A stretch of DNA of 64,000 nucleotides from Euryarchaeota archaeon SCGC AAA252-I15 (GTDB lineage: Archaea; Altiarchaeota; Altiarchaeia; IMC4; SCGC-AAA252-I15). The position numbers and the translations under genes were made by a program. Location: NCBI GenBank assembly GCA_000402775.1, contig AQSC01000060.1, positions 34,503-98,502 on the forward strand. The letters run 5' to 3'. This document shows, piece after piece, positions 33,232 through 42,642 of this stretch. A model generated the notes under the pieces. That model was not told where the DNA came from and ran no database searches. It worked only from the letters and a program-made list of their open reading frames with translations. The number at the start of each line of letters is the position of its first letter. The stretch's first letter is position 1.

Positions 33232-33810
33232 TCACCTTTGAATCCTGGTGGTGGTCTCACAGATTTTTTCGGCAAGATTTCGGACTGTTGCAAGGCCGAT
33301 ATCATCTTTCAGTACATCCCCCGGATTTCTTCCGACCGCGATTCCCCCGAAGTGGGCTGTTTTTTTGTCTGACACGACAACCATTTCATGAACAAACATC
33401 CAGTCGACGATACTTGATAATGCCTTCTCCTGACCTCCGTTTCTGGAGCCGCCCACGGTAATGACTCCCCCAACCTTGCCGGCGAGCAGCATCCCGTTTC
33501 TTCGAAGCGGCAGCGTCCTGTCGAAGAAGGCTTTTAACCTCCCCGAGACCGAGGCAAAGTAGGTGGGGCTTGCAATGATGATGGCGTCTGCATCCCGCAT
33601 TTTCTCAAGAATTGGGAAAACATCATCTTTTACAGAGCATGTGAATCCGGTCTTGCACGCGTCACATGTCGTGCAAAATCCGATACTTTTTTCTGCCAGG
33701 GATACGAGTTCGGTCTCAAAACCCATCTTCTCGCAGACAAACAATGCTTTTTCAAGAAGCTGTAGAGTATTCCCCTGCCGGTGCGCCCCTGAAATCCCAA
33801 TAACCCTCAT
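33232..33810 (-). CDS. Iron-sulfur flavoprotein / NADPH-dependent FMN reductase family
   Basis: The 192-residue flavodoxin-like protein begins MRVIGISGAHRQGNT, the FMN phosphate-binding loop, and has SPTYFASVSGRLKAFFDR. A compact cysteine motif C-x2-C-x2-C-x5-C (about 49-61) follows the second strand, as in archaeal Isf proteins, where it binds a 4Fe-4S cluster that passes electrons to FMN. A longer frame from 33864 would overlap the AAA ATPase gene, so the ATG at 33810, 11 bases after that stop, is preferred. The physiological donor is unknown. Confidence 0.8.
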   Translation of the reverse strand: MRVIGISGAHRQGNTLQLLEKALFVCEKMGFETELVSLAEKSIGFCTTCDACKTGFTCSVKDDVFPILEKMRDADAIIIASPTYFASVSGRLKAFFDRTLPLRRNGMLLAGKVGGVITVGGSRNGGQEKALSSIVDWMFVHEMVVVSDKKTAHFGGIAVGRNPGDVLKDDIGLATVRNLAEKICETTTRIQR

Positions 33811-33821
33811 TTTCCCTTCTT

Positions 33822-35423
33822 TTACATAACGTATCGCGCAAACAACTTCTTCATCTGCCTCCAAAGCATTGTGGATGCGTCAGTGTTTTTTTTAATGTCC
33901 TTGATAAGATCATTGTATAGCCTCCTCTCTTCCTCCCCTAAAAGATCCTCTTGCTCCTTCTTGTGCTTCACCGTCATCTGACCCTGATCGCCCCCTCCGC
34001 TCGACTGAGTAGGGCTCATATCAACGATGTCCCTGAAAATCTTTCCCGTGAAACTACCGCTCCGACCTTTTTCATCCTCTTCCTCCTCCTCGATTAAAAA
34101 CTTTTTCACTGAAGAATACCAGGCTGGGAGGGAAGAGTTAACTGCATGCTTTCCTGACGTCGCTTGCCTGAAGTCTGAAAACGTGATATTCCTCTCCTTC
34201 TTAGTCTTCAAAGCCTCCTTCCAGGGAATAGAAGCGGCGGCATTACAAACCTCTTTAACGTCAGCGCCTGAATAGCCTTCACTAAGCCGCGCAAGCCTTT
34301 TAAGGTTGAGTTTAGGATCCACTGGCCGACCTTTAATATTCAGCTTGAACAATTCAACACGAGTTTCATAGTCTGGTTCAGGGAAATAAATCGATTTCGA
34401 GAAACGGCCGGCACGGCGAAGCGCGGAATCAGTGTCCCAAGGAGCGTTCGTAGCGCCCACAACGAGAATGCCTTCATTGTCGAATTCGACACCGTCCATC
34501 TCAGTCAGAAACTGGTTGATGGCACGGCGTTCAAAGCTCTGTTGCATGTCGTCTCGCCGCCCTCCCATACCGTCTATCTCGTCGAAGAAGAGTATGCAAG
34601 GCTTGTGATTTCTGGCCGTCTCGAATGCGGAGTGCAAATTCTTTTCCGTGTTTCCTGCATACATGTCCACGATGTCGGAAATCTTCACGTTGATGAAGGA
34701 AGCCCCCGTCTCCCCTGCACAAGCTTTTGCAATGTATGTTTTTCCCGTTCCAGGAGGCCCGTAAAACATGACCCCCCCACCAGCCTTAGTACCATACCTT
34801 CTAGCAAGCTCTGGATCCTTTAGCGGATAAACAATGTAGTCTTTGATAAGCTCTTTCGTCCTTCCAAGTCCTGCAACATCCTTGAATCCGATATTCGGTT
34901 TCTTCAAAACATCGAATTGTTTGACAGCGCCCTCTTCCTCGCCGCCGCCACCCCCAGAGGCTCCGCCTCCACCTCCTCCGAAACCTCCGGACGGGGCGCC
35001 GGATGATGGTTTGGCGGCAGACATCTTGCTCTGGGCGACCTCTTTTTGGGTTTGAGCGCGGCTGTATCCAGGGTCTACTTTCAATGCTTGATCATAGTCC
35101 GCTATAGCCTTTTTGTAGTCCTGCTTGTACTCGAAAACAAGGCCCCTGGTATAGTAGGCTTCTGCGAGATTCGCATTCAACTGGACTACTTTGTTCAAAT
35201 CCTCCAAAGCCTTGTCGTAATCCTGCTGCCTAGTGTAAGCCAAACCCCTGTTGAAATATGATTCTAAAAGATCGGGTTTCAGTTCAAGGGCCTTATTGTA
35301 GTGTTCGATCGCCTTGTCGAACTCCCCGATCTTGTAGTAGTCGTTTGCGAGGTTGTGATACTCATGCTCGAGTTTCACACCCTGCTTTGAATTTTTGTCT
35401 GGAGTGGGCTTGCCGGCGGCCAT
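33822..35423 (-). CDS. TPR-AAA ATPase (Vps4/katanin-like AAA domain)
   Basis: The 533-residue protein starts with three tetratricopeptide repeats (about 20-53, 54-87, 88-121), followed by a glycine-rich linker (about 140-163) and one AAA domain. Walker A is YGPPGTGKT (221-229), Walker B is ILFFDEIDG, sensor 1 is GATN, and the arginine finger region reads RRAGRF. A C-terminal region with a helical lid and an acidic EEEEEDE stretch completes it. A single-ring remodelling ATPase whose TPRs recruit substrates is likely. It differs from Cdc48 (two AAA domains) and from PAN (coiled coil). Confidence 0.88.
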   Translation of the reverse strand: MAAGKPTPDKNSKQGVKLEHEYHNLANDYYKIGEFDKAIEHYNKALELKPDLLESYFNRGLAYTRQQDYDKALEDLNKVVQLNANLAEAYYTRGLVFEYKQDYKKAIADYDQALKVDPGYSRAQTQKEVAQSKMSAAKPSSGAPSGGFGGGGGGASGGGGGEEEGAVKQFDVLKKPNIGFKDVAGLGRTKELIKDYIVYPLKDPELARRYGTKAGGGVMFYGPPGTGKTYIAKACAGETGASFINVKISDIVDMYAGNTEKNLHSAFETARNHKPCILFFDEIDGMGGRRDDMQQSFERRAINQFLTEMDGVEFDNEGILVVGATNAPWDTDSALRRAGRFSKSIYFPEPDYETRVELFKLNIKGRPVDPKLNLKRLARLSEGYSGADVKEVCNAAASIPWKEALKTKKERNITFSDFRQATSGKHAVNSSLPAWYSSVKKFLIEEEEEDEKGRSGSFTGKIFRDIVDMSPTQSSGGGDQGQMTVKHKKEQEDLLGEEERRLYNDLIKDIKKNTDASTMLWRQMKKLFARYVM

Positions 35424-35440
35424 GTCAATTTACTTATCTC

Positions 35441-35456
35441 CTTTAAATTAAATTAA
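35441..35456 (-). promoter_or_regulatory. TATA-like box A of the AAA ATPase gene
   Basis: On the minus strand ATTAATTTAATTTAAA is centred about 26 bases before the ATG at 35423, with GGAG between them as a possible ribosome-binding site. Confidence 0.45.
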
Positions 35457-35492
35457 TAGCTTGAGTGAGTTGAAGGTGGTTTACAGACGCTA

Positions 35493-35500
35493 TTATACAA
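35493..35500 (+). promoter_or_regulatory. TATA-like box A of tyrA
   Basis: TTATACAA is about 25 bases before the ATG at 35521 and supports that start over an in-frame upstream TTG at 35461. Confidence 0.45.
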
Positions 35501-35520
35501 TAATATCCACATTATTTACC

Positions 35521-36849
35521 ATGGCTCGTGATAAGACGGCCGCCGTAGTTGGGGGTTACGGGGGCATGGGGAAGATTTTTGCCGCACTTCTAGCGCAAGA
35601 GGGATTTAACGTTACGATTTCAGGCCCCTCCGAAACGAAAGGAGGGAAGGTTGCGGGAGAATTGGAAGTCACTTACGAGCGAGACAACATTAATGCAGTC
35701 TCCCATGCGGACGTCACCATTATTTCAGTTCCCATCGACAAGACGGTGTCCGTCATAGCGGAGGTTGGTCCCGCCCTCAAGAAGGGGTCGCTTCTTATGG
35801 ATGTGACTTCTATCAAGCAGCTGCCTTGTAAAACTATGGAGGAGCACTGTCCGAAGGGTGTTGAGATTCTTGGGACGCACCCGATTTTTGGACCGCGCGT
35901 GAATAAAGTTGACGGCCAAGTCTTTGTATTAACCCCAATTAGGGAAGGCAAATGGAGCAGACTTTTCATCGACATTTTAAAGAAGCATAAAGTGAGGGTT
36001 CACGCGACTTCCCCCGAAACTCACGACGAAGTGATGGCTGTGGTTCAGGGTTTAACCCATTTCACTTACATTTCTCTTGCGAAAACCTTGCACGAGCTCT
36101 CATTCGACATAAAGGATTCTAGGAATTATTCCTCCCCTGTTTACGAGATGATGCTTGACATGGTGGGAAGGATTATCGGGCAGGACCCTCACCTTTACGC
36201 CGAGATTCAGATGAGAAATCCAAAGATCCCGCGAGTCCACAAGGCCTTCCTTAAGGCTTCAAAGACGTTGAGCGAAATCGTAGGCAAAGGAGATGAAAAA
36301 GCGTTCGTAAGCTTTATGGTCGAGGCTGCCAAACACTTCGACGACGTTGAGAGGGCTATGGGACGCTCTGACAAGGCGATTGAATCGCTTGTCGCAGAGC
36401 TTAAACTGATTAAGGGTTCAGTGGGTCGAGAGCTGCTTTTAGAGCACATTTATTCGGGGAAAAAGCATCTTGGCGTCGTGGAGGATGTTTCGCCGGATGA
36501 AGTTTTGCTCTTGGAGGGTGGTGGGAAAAAGAATCTTAAGCTTTCTAACATTCGAGTTCTTGGTGGTGGGGAGAAGAAGTCGTTTAAGATTGAGAAGTTT
36601 GGCGCGGTCGCAAGGGATTTCTCAATCCTTATCGACTCGCCTGCAGACGAGGACTTTATTTCAAAGCTTCTCATGCAGTATGACGACCGCATTATCTCGG
36701 TGAACGTAAAAGACGTGTATGAGGGGAAACAGCTTCCTGAAGGGAAGAAGAGTGTTTGTTTTGGCATTGAAATAATAAACGAGGACGCAAAGGACGCTGA
36801 CGCAGGCGTCTCCGACTTCTTCGAAAAATTAGGAGGGGTTCGAAGGTGA
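35521..36849 (+). CDS. tyrA: Prephenate dehydrogenase with a C-terminal FDX-ACB domain
   Basis: The 442-residue protein has the NAD-binding GGYGGMG (11-17), the TyrA motifs SVPIDKT, LMDVTSIK and GTHPIFGP (118-125), and a helical dimerisation domain to about 285. After a linker, residues 358-441 look like the ferredoxin-fold anticodon-binding domain of phenylalanyl-tRNA synthetase beta: AVARDFSILID, then VKDVYEGKQLPEGKKSVCF, which parallels the DLYEG-x-x-LPEG-x-KS motif of PheT. An ACT domain would be the usual regulatory tail. This one may bind tRNA or act as a sensor; its role is unknown. The stop overlaps the next start (GTGA). Confidence 0.85.
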   Translation: MARDKTAAVVGGYGGMGKIFAALLAQEGFNVTISGPSETKGGKVAGELEVTYERDNINAVSHADVTIISVPIDKTVSVIAEVGPALKKGSLLMDVTSIKQLPCKTMEEHCPKGVEILGTHPIFGPRVNKVDGQVFVLTPIREGKWSRLFIDILKKHKVRVHATSPETHDEVMAVVQGLTHFTYISLAKTLHELSFDIKDSRNYSSPVYEMMLDMVGRIIGQDPHLYAEIQMRNPKIPRVHKAFLKASKTLSEIVGKGDEKAFVSFMVEAAKHFDDVERAMGRSDKAIESLVAELKLIKGSVGRELLLEHIYSGKKHLGVVEDVSPDEVLLLEGGGKKNLKLSNIRVLGGGEKKSFKIEKFGAVARDFSILIDSPADEDFISKLLMQYDDRIISVNVKDVYEGKQLPEGKKSVCFGIEIINEDAKDADAGVSDFFEKLGGVRR

Positions 36850-37343
36850 AGGTTATAAGCGTGATCGGAAAAGACGGCGAAATCCCCGAAAATCTTGAGG
36901 ATGCGGCCTACATTGTTGGAAGTATAATTGCAGAAAAAGGTTTTGTGCTCGCCTGCGGGGGACACACGGGAGTCATGGAAGCAGCCTGCAGAGGTGCTAA
37001 GGACAACGGGGGCTTGACTGTGGGGATAATGCCCGAAGACTCGACTGAGGGTGCGAACCCCTACGTCGACATCATCCTACCCACCGCGATGGGCTACGCC
37101 CGAAACACGCTCGTAGCGCTCGCCGGAGAAGTCGTGATAGCTGTAGGCGGGAGCACGGGCACTCTCTCCGAAATTGCCCAAGCCTTGAACTTCGGCCGGC
37201 AAGTAGTCGTGGTCACTGGAGTAGACGGTATCGGAGAGAAAATCCCGTCCGTCTTCAACGTCGACGGGAGGAAAGTAAAACTTCACATGGCTTCGGCCGA
37301 AGAAGCCGTCGAAGTTGCCGTGAAACTAATTGAAGAAAAATGA
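36846..37343 (+). CDS. SLOG/LOG-like nucleotide-binding protein (TIGR00725 type)
   Basis: The 165-residue Rossmann-like protein has GKDGEIPENL, the GGHTGVMEAACRGA motif, a PTAMGYARNTLV segment and GGSTGTLSEIAQAL, which match the TIGR00725 group of the SLOG superfamily. Related LOG enzymes cleave nucleotide-ribose bonds in cytokinin synthesis; others only bind ligands. The start GTG at 36846 overlaps the tyrA stop, and its own stop overlaps the next gene (ATGA), so translation is coupled on both sides. Confidence 0.85.
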   Translation: MKVISVIGKDGEIPENLEDAAYIVGSIIAEKGFVLACGGHTGVMEAACRGAKDNGGLTVGIMPEDSTEGANPYVDIILPTAMGYARNTLVALAGEVVIAVGGSTGTLSEIAQALNFGRQVVVVTGVDGIGEKIPSVFNVDGRKVKLHMASAEEAVEVAVKLIEEK

Positions 37344-38392
37344 CTGACCAGACGGAAATACTAGAAGGACTTCGAAATGATGACCTATTAAAGTGGGCGG
37401 AGGCCGCGGTAGCGGCAAAGAAACTCGCAGAGAATGAGAGCCTGACTATCGATGTTCTTCGCGAACTTGTCGCAAGACGTGAGGAAATGGCGCCTTTTCC
37501 AGGCAATGACAGATATCTTGTTACGGAAGGCCACGCCGCTTTAGATGCCTTATCAAAGGCTGCTAGCCATCAAGAGCTTCCTGAAGGGGAGATTCTATCT
37601 CCCATACTTGATACTCTTGCAGGCCCTCCAGGAAATCCAGATTCAAGGTATGACGATGATATAACCCGCAGGTATTGCGCCGCAATTTTCATAAACAGGA
37701 TGGCCAGTCAAAAGCTCTCCCAGACAACACTTGAACGGCTTGCGTGGGTTATGGGAACCCAAGAAGTAAAGGAGAAAAGAGATGCTCAAGGAAGACAGAT
37801 TCCAGGTCCAGATGGGCAGCCTGAGATGGATTATATTCTACTAGACGGGGATCCCGACTTTGAGGCTGACAGGCTTGTCGCAAATGGGTTTGAAAACGGG
37901 GCCGAGCTCCAGGATTTTGAGGGGCCTATTATGGACAGACTGATTGATGTTTCACATAGGGGTAGATCTCATACAGCACCAACTATTACTAAAACCCTTA
38001 AAATTTATGGGGCCAGTCACCCGCTACCGGATAGGATTTTAAATAAGTGGGGTGCTTGGCTTAAACACGGAATAGACTCTGTTAAGGGATCTGGATTAAG
38101 CCATCTTCACTCAGTAGCCGGTGCGAACACTTTTTCGGATGAGATTTTAGCGGATGCCGCAAGCCTTCTTGGAAGCGAAGAAGAAGTCTTCGAGTTTGCG
38201 GAATTCCAGCCGTTGGGGGCTGTGGCAGAACAATTTTTAGTAAAGTACGGCCAAAACCATCCCGCTGAAGTGTGGGCTGCCGTGGGGGCGGTCGCACAGG
38301 CGGCTGAGGGTCCGGAAAATCAGGCGCTTTCAGAGCGGGCTTCTAGGATTTTGGAAGTTGTAAAGCCTCCTCAAAGGAAGTTGAAACAATGA
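37340..38392 (+). CDS. Helical-repeat (HEAT-like) protein of unknown function
   Basis: The 350-residue protein is acidic and predicted all-helical, with no signal or membrane segment, and ends in a basic PPQRKLKQ tail. Regularly spaced helices (for example LDALSKAASHQ, AADAASLLGS) suggest HEAT-like repeats, similar in style to the trio at the start of the window, but no clear one-to-one alignment was seen. It overlaps the SLOG gene by four bases and the membrane-protein gene by four bases. Confidence 0.65.
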   Translation: MTDQTEILEGLRNDDLLKWAEAAVAAKKLAENESLTIDVLRELVARREEMAPFPGNDRYLVTEGHAALDALSKAASHQELPEGEILSPILDTLAGPPGNPDSRYDDDITRRYCAAIFINRMASQKLSQTTLERLAWVMGTQEVKEKRDAQGRQIPGPDGQPEMDYILLDGDPDFEADRLVANGFENGAELQDFEGPIMDRLIDVSHRGRSHTAPTITKTLKIYGASHPLPDRILNKWGAWLKHGIDSVKGSGLSHLHSVAGANTFSDEILADAASLLGSEEEVFEFAEFQPLGAVAEQFLVKYGQNHPAEVWAAVGAVAQAAEGPENQALSERASRILEVVKPPQRKLKQ

Positions 38393-39801
38393 GTTATTCC
38401 GAGGGAAAACTAGACGTCCCACATGCAGCATTAGTCATTGTCGTGCTAGCCTACACGTTCTTCTTCGTGTATTCACCCCACCTTGAATACGATTTTCCAT
38501 TCCACGTCGACGAGTGGAGGCACATCACCGAAGCAAGGCGGGTAATTGACGGTTCATACCATCCCGCGCTTGAAGTGGGATTCCACATCTTCCTCGCACT
38601 CCTTTACAAAACCACGGATTTGGTTTTAATTTACAGATTCCTGCCCGCAGTTTTCGCATGCATCTCCTCAATAGTACTTTTCTACACGACACTCAAGCTT
38701 TCCAAAAACTATAGCATATCAGTCCTCTCAATGGTTTTTTTCACATCCATAAAATCCAACGTAAACATCACGGGCATGTGGTTTTTCACACCGCTAACTT
38801 TTAGCATACCATTAATCTACCTTTTCGCCTGGCTTTACAGTGAAGCAGTATCCAAAGACGACGTAAGAAAACTACTCTTAAGCTTCCTTGTATACCTTAC
38901 GATCGCCTTCTTCCACATAATCTCTGCGACATTTCTGATCCCCGCAATAATATTATATTCTCTATTAAACCGCAAGTTCTTCATTAAACACTGGAAGACA
39001 AGCGCCATCGCACTACTAATCCCCATCGCAACCTACATTGCCTTCACAAGCGTTTTGAACGTCGACATACCCAAAGACCCCAACCAAACACAGCTCATCT
39101 TCAAACACGGATGGGGAATCTATGAAATAGACCTTCCAATAATCCACGGATACTCCCACATAGCCGCACTACTCGCAGTACTGGGAATCCCAATCGCGTA
39201 CAAAAAACGGCAACACCTCCACCTCTTATGGATGCTCACAACACTCACCGCAGTCTACGCTTTCCCGCATCTAGGATACAGCGTATTCGCCCCGTACCAG
39301 AGAAACTACTACTACTTCCTCTTAAGCCTACCCTTGCTTAGCGCATACGGAACTAACACGCTCTACGGTTTCATAAAGTCAAGGATTAAAAATGAAAATA
39401 AAACCCTCATAGTATTTTCGATCATGATGATCCTAGCCCTCACATTCACCTTCAAAGACTACTGGAGCCTGCCCGGCGACGTCAAAATCTACCAGCTCAT
39501 AGACGAAAATGATTATCAAGCCTTAAAATTCCTCGAATCAATCGACCAATCCGATTCGAAAGTCATGGCCGACTCCAGAAAATCCATGGCAGTATACCCA
39601 GTATCAGGCCACGAGATCGTAGGTGGATTCTTCTTCTGGGGCAATAAAGACGACACCGAAAGATTCTTCAAAGAAAACTGCACGATAAAACAGGATTTAA
39701 TAAAGAAACATGCCGTAAGATATATACTCTCGAAGGAACCGCTAGACTGCGAGTGGGAGACAATATACAACAAAGAAAATTTCATCTACAATATCCAGTA
39801 A
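38389..39801 (+). CDS. Polytopic membrane protein, GT-C glycosyltransferase-like
   Basis: The 470-residue protein has about ten membrane helices and an early acidic motif HVDEWRHITEA on the first outer loop, which resembles the catalytic DE/DD motif of GT-C enzymes that use polyprenyl-linked sugars. A soluble C-terminal part follows (about 370-470) with ADSRKSMAVYPVSGHE. It starts with ATGA overlapping the helical gene and lies just before the AT-rich glycan cluster. Donor and acceptor are unknown. Confidence 0.7.
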   Translation: MSYSEGKLDVPHAALVIVVLAYTFFFVYSPHLEYDFPFHVDEWRHITEARRVIDGSYHPALEVGFHIFLALLYKTTDLVLIYRFLPAVFACISSIVLFYTTLKLSKNYSISVLSMVFFTSIKSNVNITGMWFFTPLTFSIPLIYLFAWLYSEAVSKDDVRKLLLSFLVYLTIAFFHIISATFLIPAIILYSLLNRKFFIKHWKTSAIALLIPIATYIAFTSVLNVDIPKDPNQTQLIFKHGWGIYEIDLPIIHGYSHIAALLAVLGIPIAYKKRQHLHLLWMLTTLTAVYAFPHLGYSVFAPYQRNYYYFLLSLPLLSAYGTNTLYGFIKSRIKNENKTLIVFSIMMILALTFTFKDYWSLPGDVKIYQLIDENDYQALKFLESIDQSDSKVMADSRKSMAVYPVSGHEIVGGFFFWGNKDDTERFFKENCTIKQDLIKKHAVRYILSKEPLDCEWETIYNKENFIYNIQ

Positions 39802-39824
39802 AAAACAAGGGGAAAAGGGATAAA

Positions 39825-41648
39825 GTGGACGCACTCGAATTCATGCTAAGAATAATAGGAACAATCCTCTTCTTCACGCCAGGAATCCTCATAAGCTACC
39901 TCACATTCAAAAAAACAAACCTAACCGAACGAACCGCATACTCCATCGTCTTTACTGCTGCTTACTCAGCCATTTTGGGACTGATACTTGCAATTTTCAA
40001 GGTTTTCACCATCAAATCCATGATCGTAACGATTGTTTGCCTAAATACTTTTTTGTTTCTGCTCATTCGAAAATTAAAACGTAAATACACTTTCGCCACC
40101 TGTAAGGTTGATAAAAAATTTATTTTTTTGATTTTTATAACTCTCCTTGGAGTTATTTGGAGATTATTTTTCAGATTAAAAGTCAACGCCTGGGGTGATG
40201 GGTATCATCATGTGGGTATTCTACTTGAAAGAGAATTAAGTGAAAGCAATAGCCTTTCAATATCCTTACCTGACTTGAATTTTTATACGGGTATGGCAGT
40301 GAATAAAGGTAGTTTCTTAGGAGGGCAATTATCCTCCATGATTTTTGACTCGTTATCTTTTAATTCTGATTTTATTAAAATTCCGTTATCTGTTTTTTTA
40401 TTGTGTAGTTTTACTTACATTGTTGTAAAAAAGTATACTCATAGAAGGGACTTGGCAGTATTTGGATCAGTTGTAATGGCTATTGGTCCTGTTGAAATAT
40501 GGCAAAACACTCTAGGATTTCTAGGAGGGGATTTAGCTTATATTTCGTTAATATCACTATTCATTTATTTTAAAACTAAGGTCCGAGGGTATTCGTGGCT
40601 TGTATTTTTCCTCGCGATAACTATGATGATTAGTTATTACACGCCTACCGTCGTAATGGTTATCTCATCAGCGGGATTTATACTTGCACTTGTATTAAAA
40701 CAAATATTTGAAAAGAGAAACACATTCAGGATTACGTTTGGCATTATATTCAACAAAAAGATTTGGGTGTATTCAATAATATTAGTTGTATTATCATCTT
40801 TTCTATTGAACTTTTCTAGTGAAGGGATCACCCAATATTCAATAGAAACTTTTAAAGAGACAACTAAGTATACAGTTGAAAAAGCAAAATCTGAAATTTC
40901 AGATTCCGAGAAAGAGGTCAAAAAAGATATCTCAACTGTTAAACCACCAAAACCTTATAAGTCTAATATCAGATTTCTAGGTTTACCCGTAATAAGCTGG
41001 CAAGACCTATATTTCACACTCTTAGGCTTTACTTTTATTTTTCACTTAATTTTCGGGAAGAAGAGTCAAATTGAATACGACATTTTTTTAGCTGGAATAC
41101 CCGCTGTAATGCTAGCTCTTGCATTTTACAATGTGAATATGCCTGAGAGGGCCTTTTCATATCTCGCTTTTTTCGGAATACTCACAGCTAAAATCCCAAA
41201 AAAACTCTTTAAAATTTTCACGGTTTTGTCTATCATTTTCCTTTTAACTACGAGTCACATTGTCGCAAGCGAGAGAATAAAATTCTTCAATAATTCCCCT
41301 GGAGAAATCGAAGCTGCTAGATGGGTGAAAAGTAACTTAAATGGGATACTATTAAGTGATGAACGATTTATTAGCCTCCTTGTCATTGAAGATTACAATA
41401 AGGTAAACGGATTCGAAGATGATTCAAAATATATGAGTCCAACATATTACGAATCAAATGTGGAAAATGCGAAAATCGTATTTGAACAGAATAACGTAGA
41501 GTATTTTGCATCCTCCAAGCGTATGAGGGAGGAGTATATATTAATGTTGAATTTCCCTCAGGAGCCTATGACAAACATACGAATGTATGAACGGAATTTC
41601 CGGCTCATATTCGACAACGGCGACGTGAGGATTTATAAAATCAAATAG
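39825..41648 (+). CDS. Large polytopic membrane protein, GT-C glycosyltransferase-like
   Basis: From the GTG at 39825 (or ATG at 39843) the protein has about 600 residues with about twelve membrane helices. An outer-loop motif WGDGYHHVGIL after the third or fourth helix resembles the acidic motif of GT-C/STT3-like enzymes, and a soluble C-terminal domain is present (about 500-607). A charged loop near 350-390 (many Lys/Glu/Ser) separates the halves. The DNA becomes clearly AT-richer inside this gene from about 40.0 kb and stays so to 44.6 kb. It follows the previous membrane protein by 23 bases. Confidence 0.65.
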   Translation: MDALEFMLRIIGTILFFTPGILISYLTFKKTNLTERTAYSIVFTAAYSAILGLILAIFKVFTIKSMIVTIVCLNTFLFLLIRKLKRKYTFATCKVDKKFIFLIFITLLGVIWRLFFRLKVNAWGDGYHHVGILLERELSESNSLSISLPDLNFYTGMAVNKGSFLGGQLSSMIFDSLSFNSDFIKIPLSVFLLCSFTYIVVKKYTHRRDLAVFGSVVMAIGPVEIWQNTLGFLGGDLAYISLISLFIYFKTKVRGYSWLVFFLAITMMISYYTPTVVMVISSAGFILALVLKQIFEKRNTFRITFGIIFNKKIWVYSIILVVLSSFLLNFSSEGITQYSIETFKETTKYTVEKAKSEISDSEKEVKKDISTVKPPKPYKSNIRFLGLPVISWQDLYFTLLGFTFIFHLIFGKKSQIEYDIFLAGIPAVMLALAFYNVNMPERAFSYLAFFGILTAKIPKKLFKIFTVLSIIFLLTTSHIVASERIKFFNNSPGEIEAARWVKSNLNGILLSDERFISLLVIEDYNKVNGFEDDSKYMSPTYYESNVENAKIVFEQNNVEYFASSKRMREEYILMLNFPQEPMTNIRMYERNFRLIFDNGDVRIYKIK

Positions 41649-41655
41649 GAAAAAT

Positions 41656-42642
41656 ATGAGAATGAGTGTTTTGTTCTTGTCTCATAATCCGCATGAAGTC
41701 CACCTCAATTTCGCAAGGGCGGTTGGTGCTCGGGTGGAGGTTCTCCCCTTTGACGAGAGTGTCAGAAGGGGTAAGCACCATCCAGCGTTTAAGCTACTAC
41801 ACCCCCTACAATCATTTCTATATAGTAAAAAACTGAAAGTAAAAGAGGATGTTTTACTTGTTGACGGAGGGTCATCGATTTTTACTGCCGCATTCTTGAA
41901 GATGAGATATAAGCACTTAAAATTGGTTTATATCGACGGAGACTTGTTCATCCTGACATTAAGTAAAAATAATTTTCTGACAAAGATTGTGAAAAAATTT
42001 TTCTTGAAAAGAATCGATGCAATAATCTCTGTATCCGAAATGAATAAGGATGAAGCCTCAAAATATTTAACCGTTCCAATTGAAGTCGCCGAACCCTACC
42101 CTCAACCTGTATGTCAGAATAAAAACGGAAGGAAAAATTATGGATTATATGTTGGAAGGTTAGATCCTGACAAGAATATCGACCGAATCATAGATTTCGG
42201 ACTCAAATCCCCTTTCCTTGAGAAATTCATTGTTGTCGGAGAGGGTACATTAAGCGATTACATAAAAGAAAAGGCTAGTGTAAACAAAAAACTTGTGTAT
42301 GTGGGGGAAACTGGTAATATTTCAAAATATTATTCTGAATGCAAATTCCTAGTCCATTTACCCGACTTCGACCCACACCCATGCACAACAATGGAGGCAG
42401 CGGAATGCGGTTGTTATCCCATAATTTCAGAGGGAGTTGGTTCAAAATACCTTTTCGACGAAATGTTTATCGTCAATGCAAACGATTTTGATGAAGTGAA
42501 CGACAAGATTGATTATATCTTAAAACATGATGTTGAAGTGAAGAAATCGTTGGAAAAAACTGTTGAAAAAATCCCATCTAAAAGTGATTCGATTAAAAAG
42601 TTCAAACTCAAGTTTGATACAGTTATGGGTGAGATCACATGA
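41656..42642 (+). CDS. GT4-type glycosyltransferase
   Basis: The 328-residue GT-B enzyme shows the donor-binding C-terminal half: LYVGRLDPDKNIDRII, VVGEGTLSDYI and the E-x7-E region within TMEAAECGCYPIISEGVG. It is shorter than most GT4 enzymes, with a reduced N-terminal domain. It would add a sugar from a nucleotide donor to a growing surface glycan. The next gene starts within its stop codon (ATGA). Confidence 0.85.
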   Translation: MRMSVLFLSHNPHEVHLNFARAVGARVEVLPFDESVRRGKHHPAFKLLHPLQSFLYSKKLKVKEDVLLVDGGSSIFTAAFLKMRYKHLKLVYIDGDLFILTLSKNNFLTKIVKKFFLKRIDAIISVSEMNKDEASKYLTVPIEVAEPYPQPVCQNKNGRKNYGLYVGRLDPDKNIDRIIDFGLKSPFLEKFIVVGEGTLSDYIKEKASVNKKLVYVGETGNISKYYSECKFLVHLPDFDPHPCTTMEAAECGCYPIISEGVGSKYLFDEMFIVNANDFDEVNDKIDYILKHDVEVKKSLEKTVEKIPSKSDSIKKFKLKFDTVMGEIT

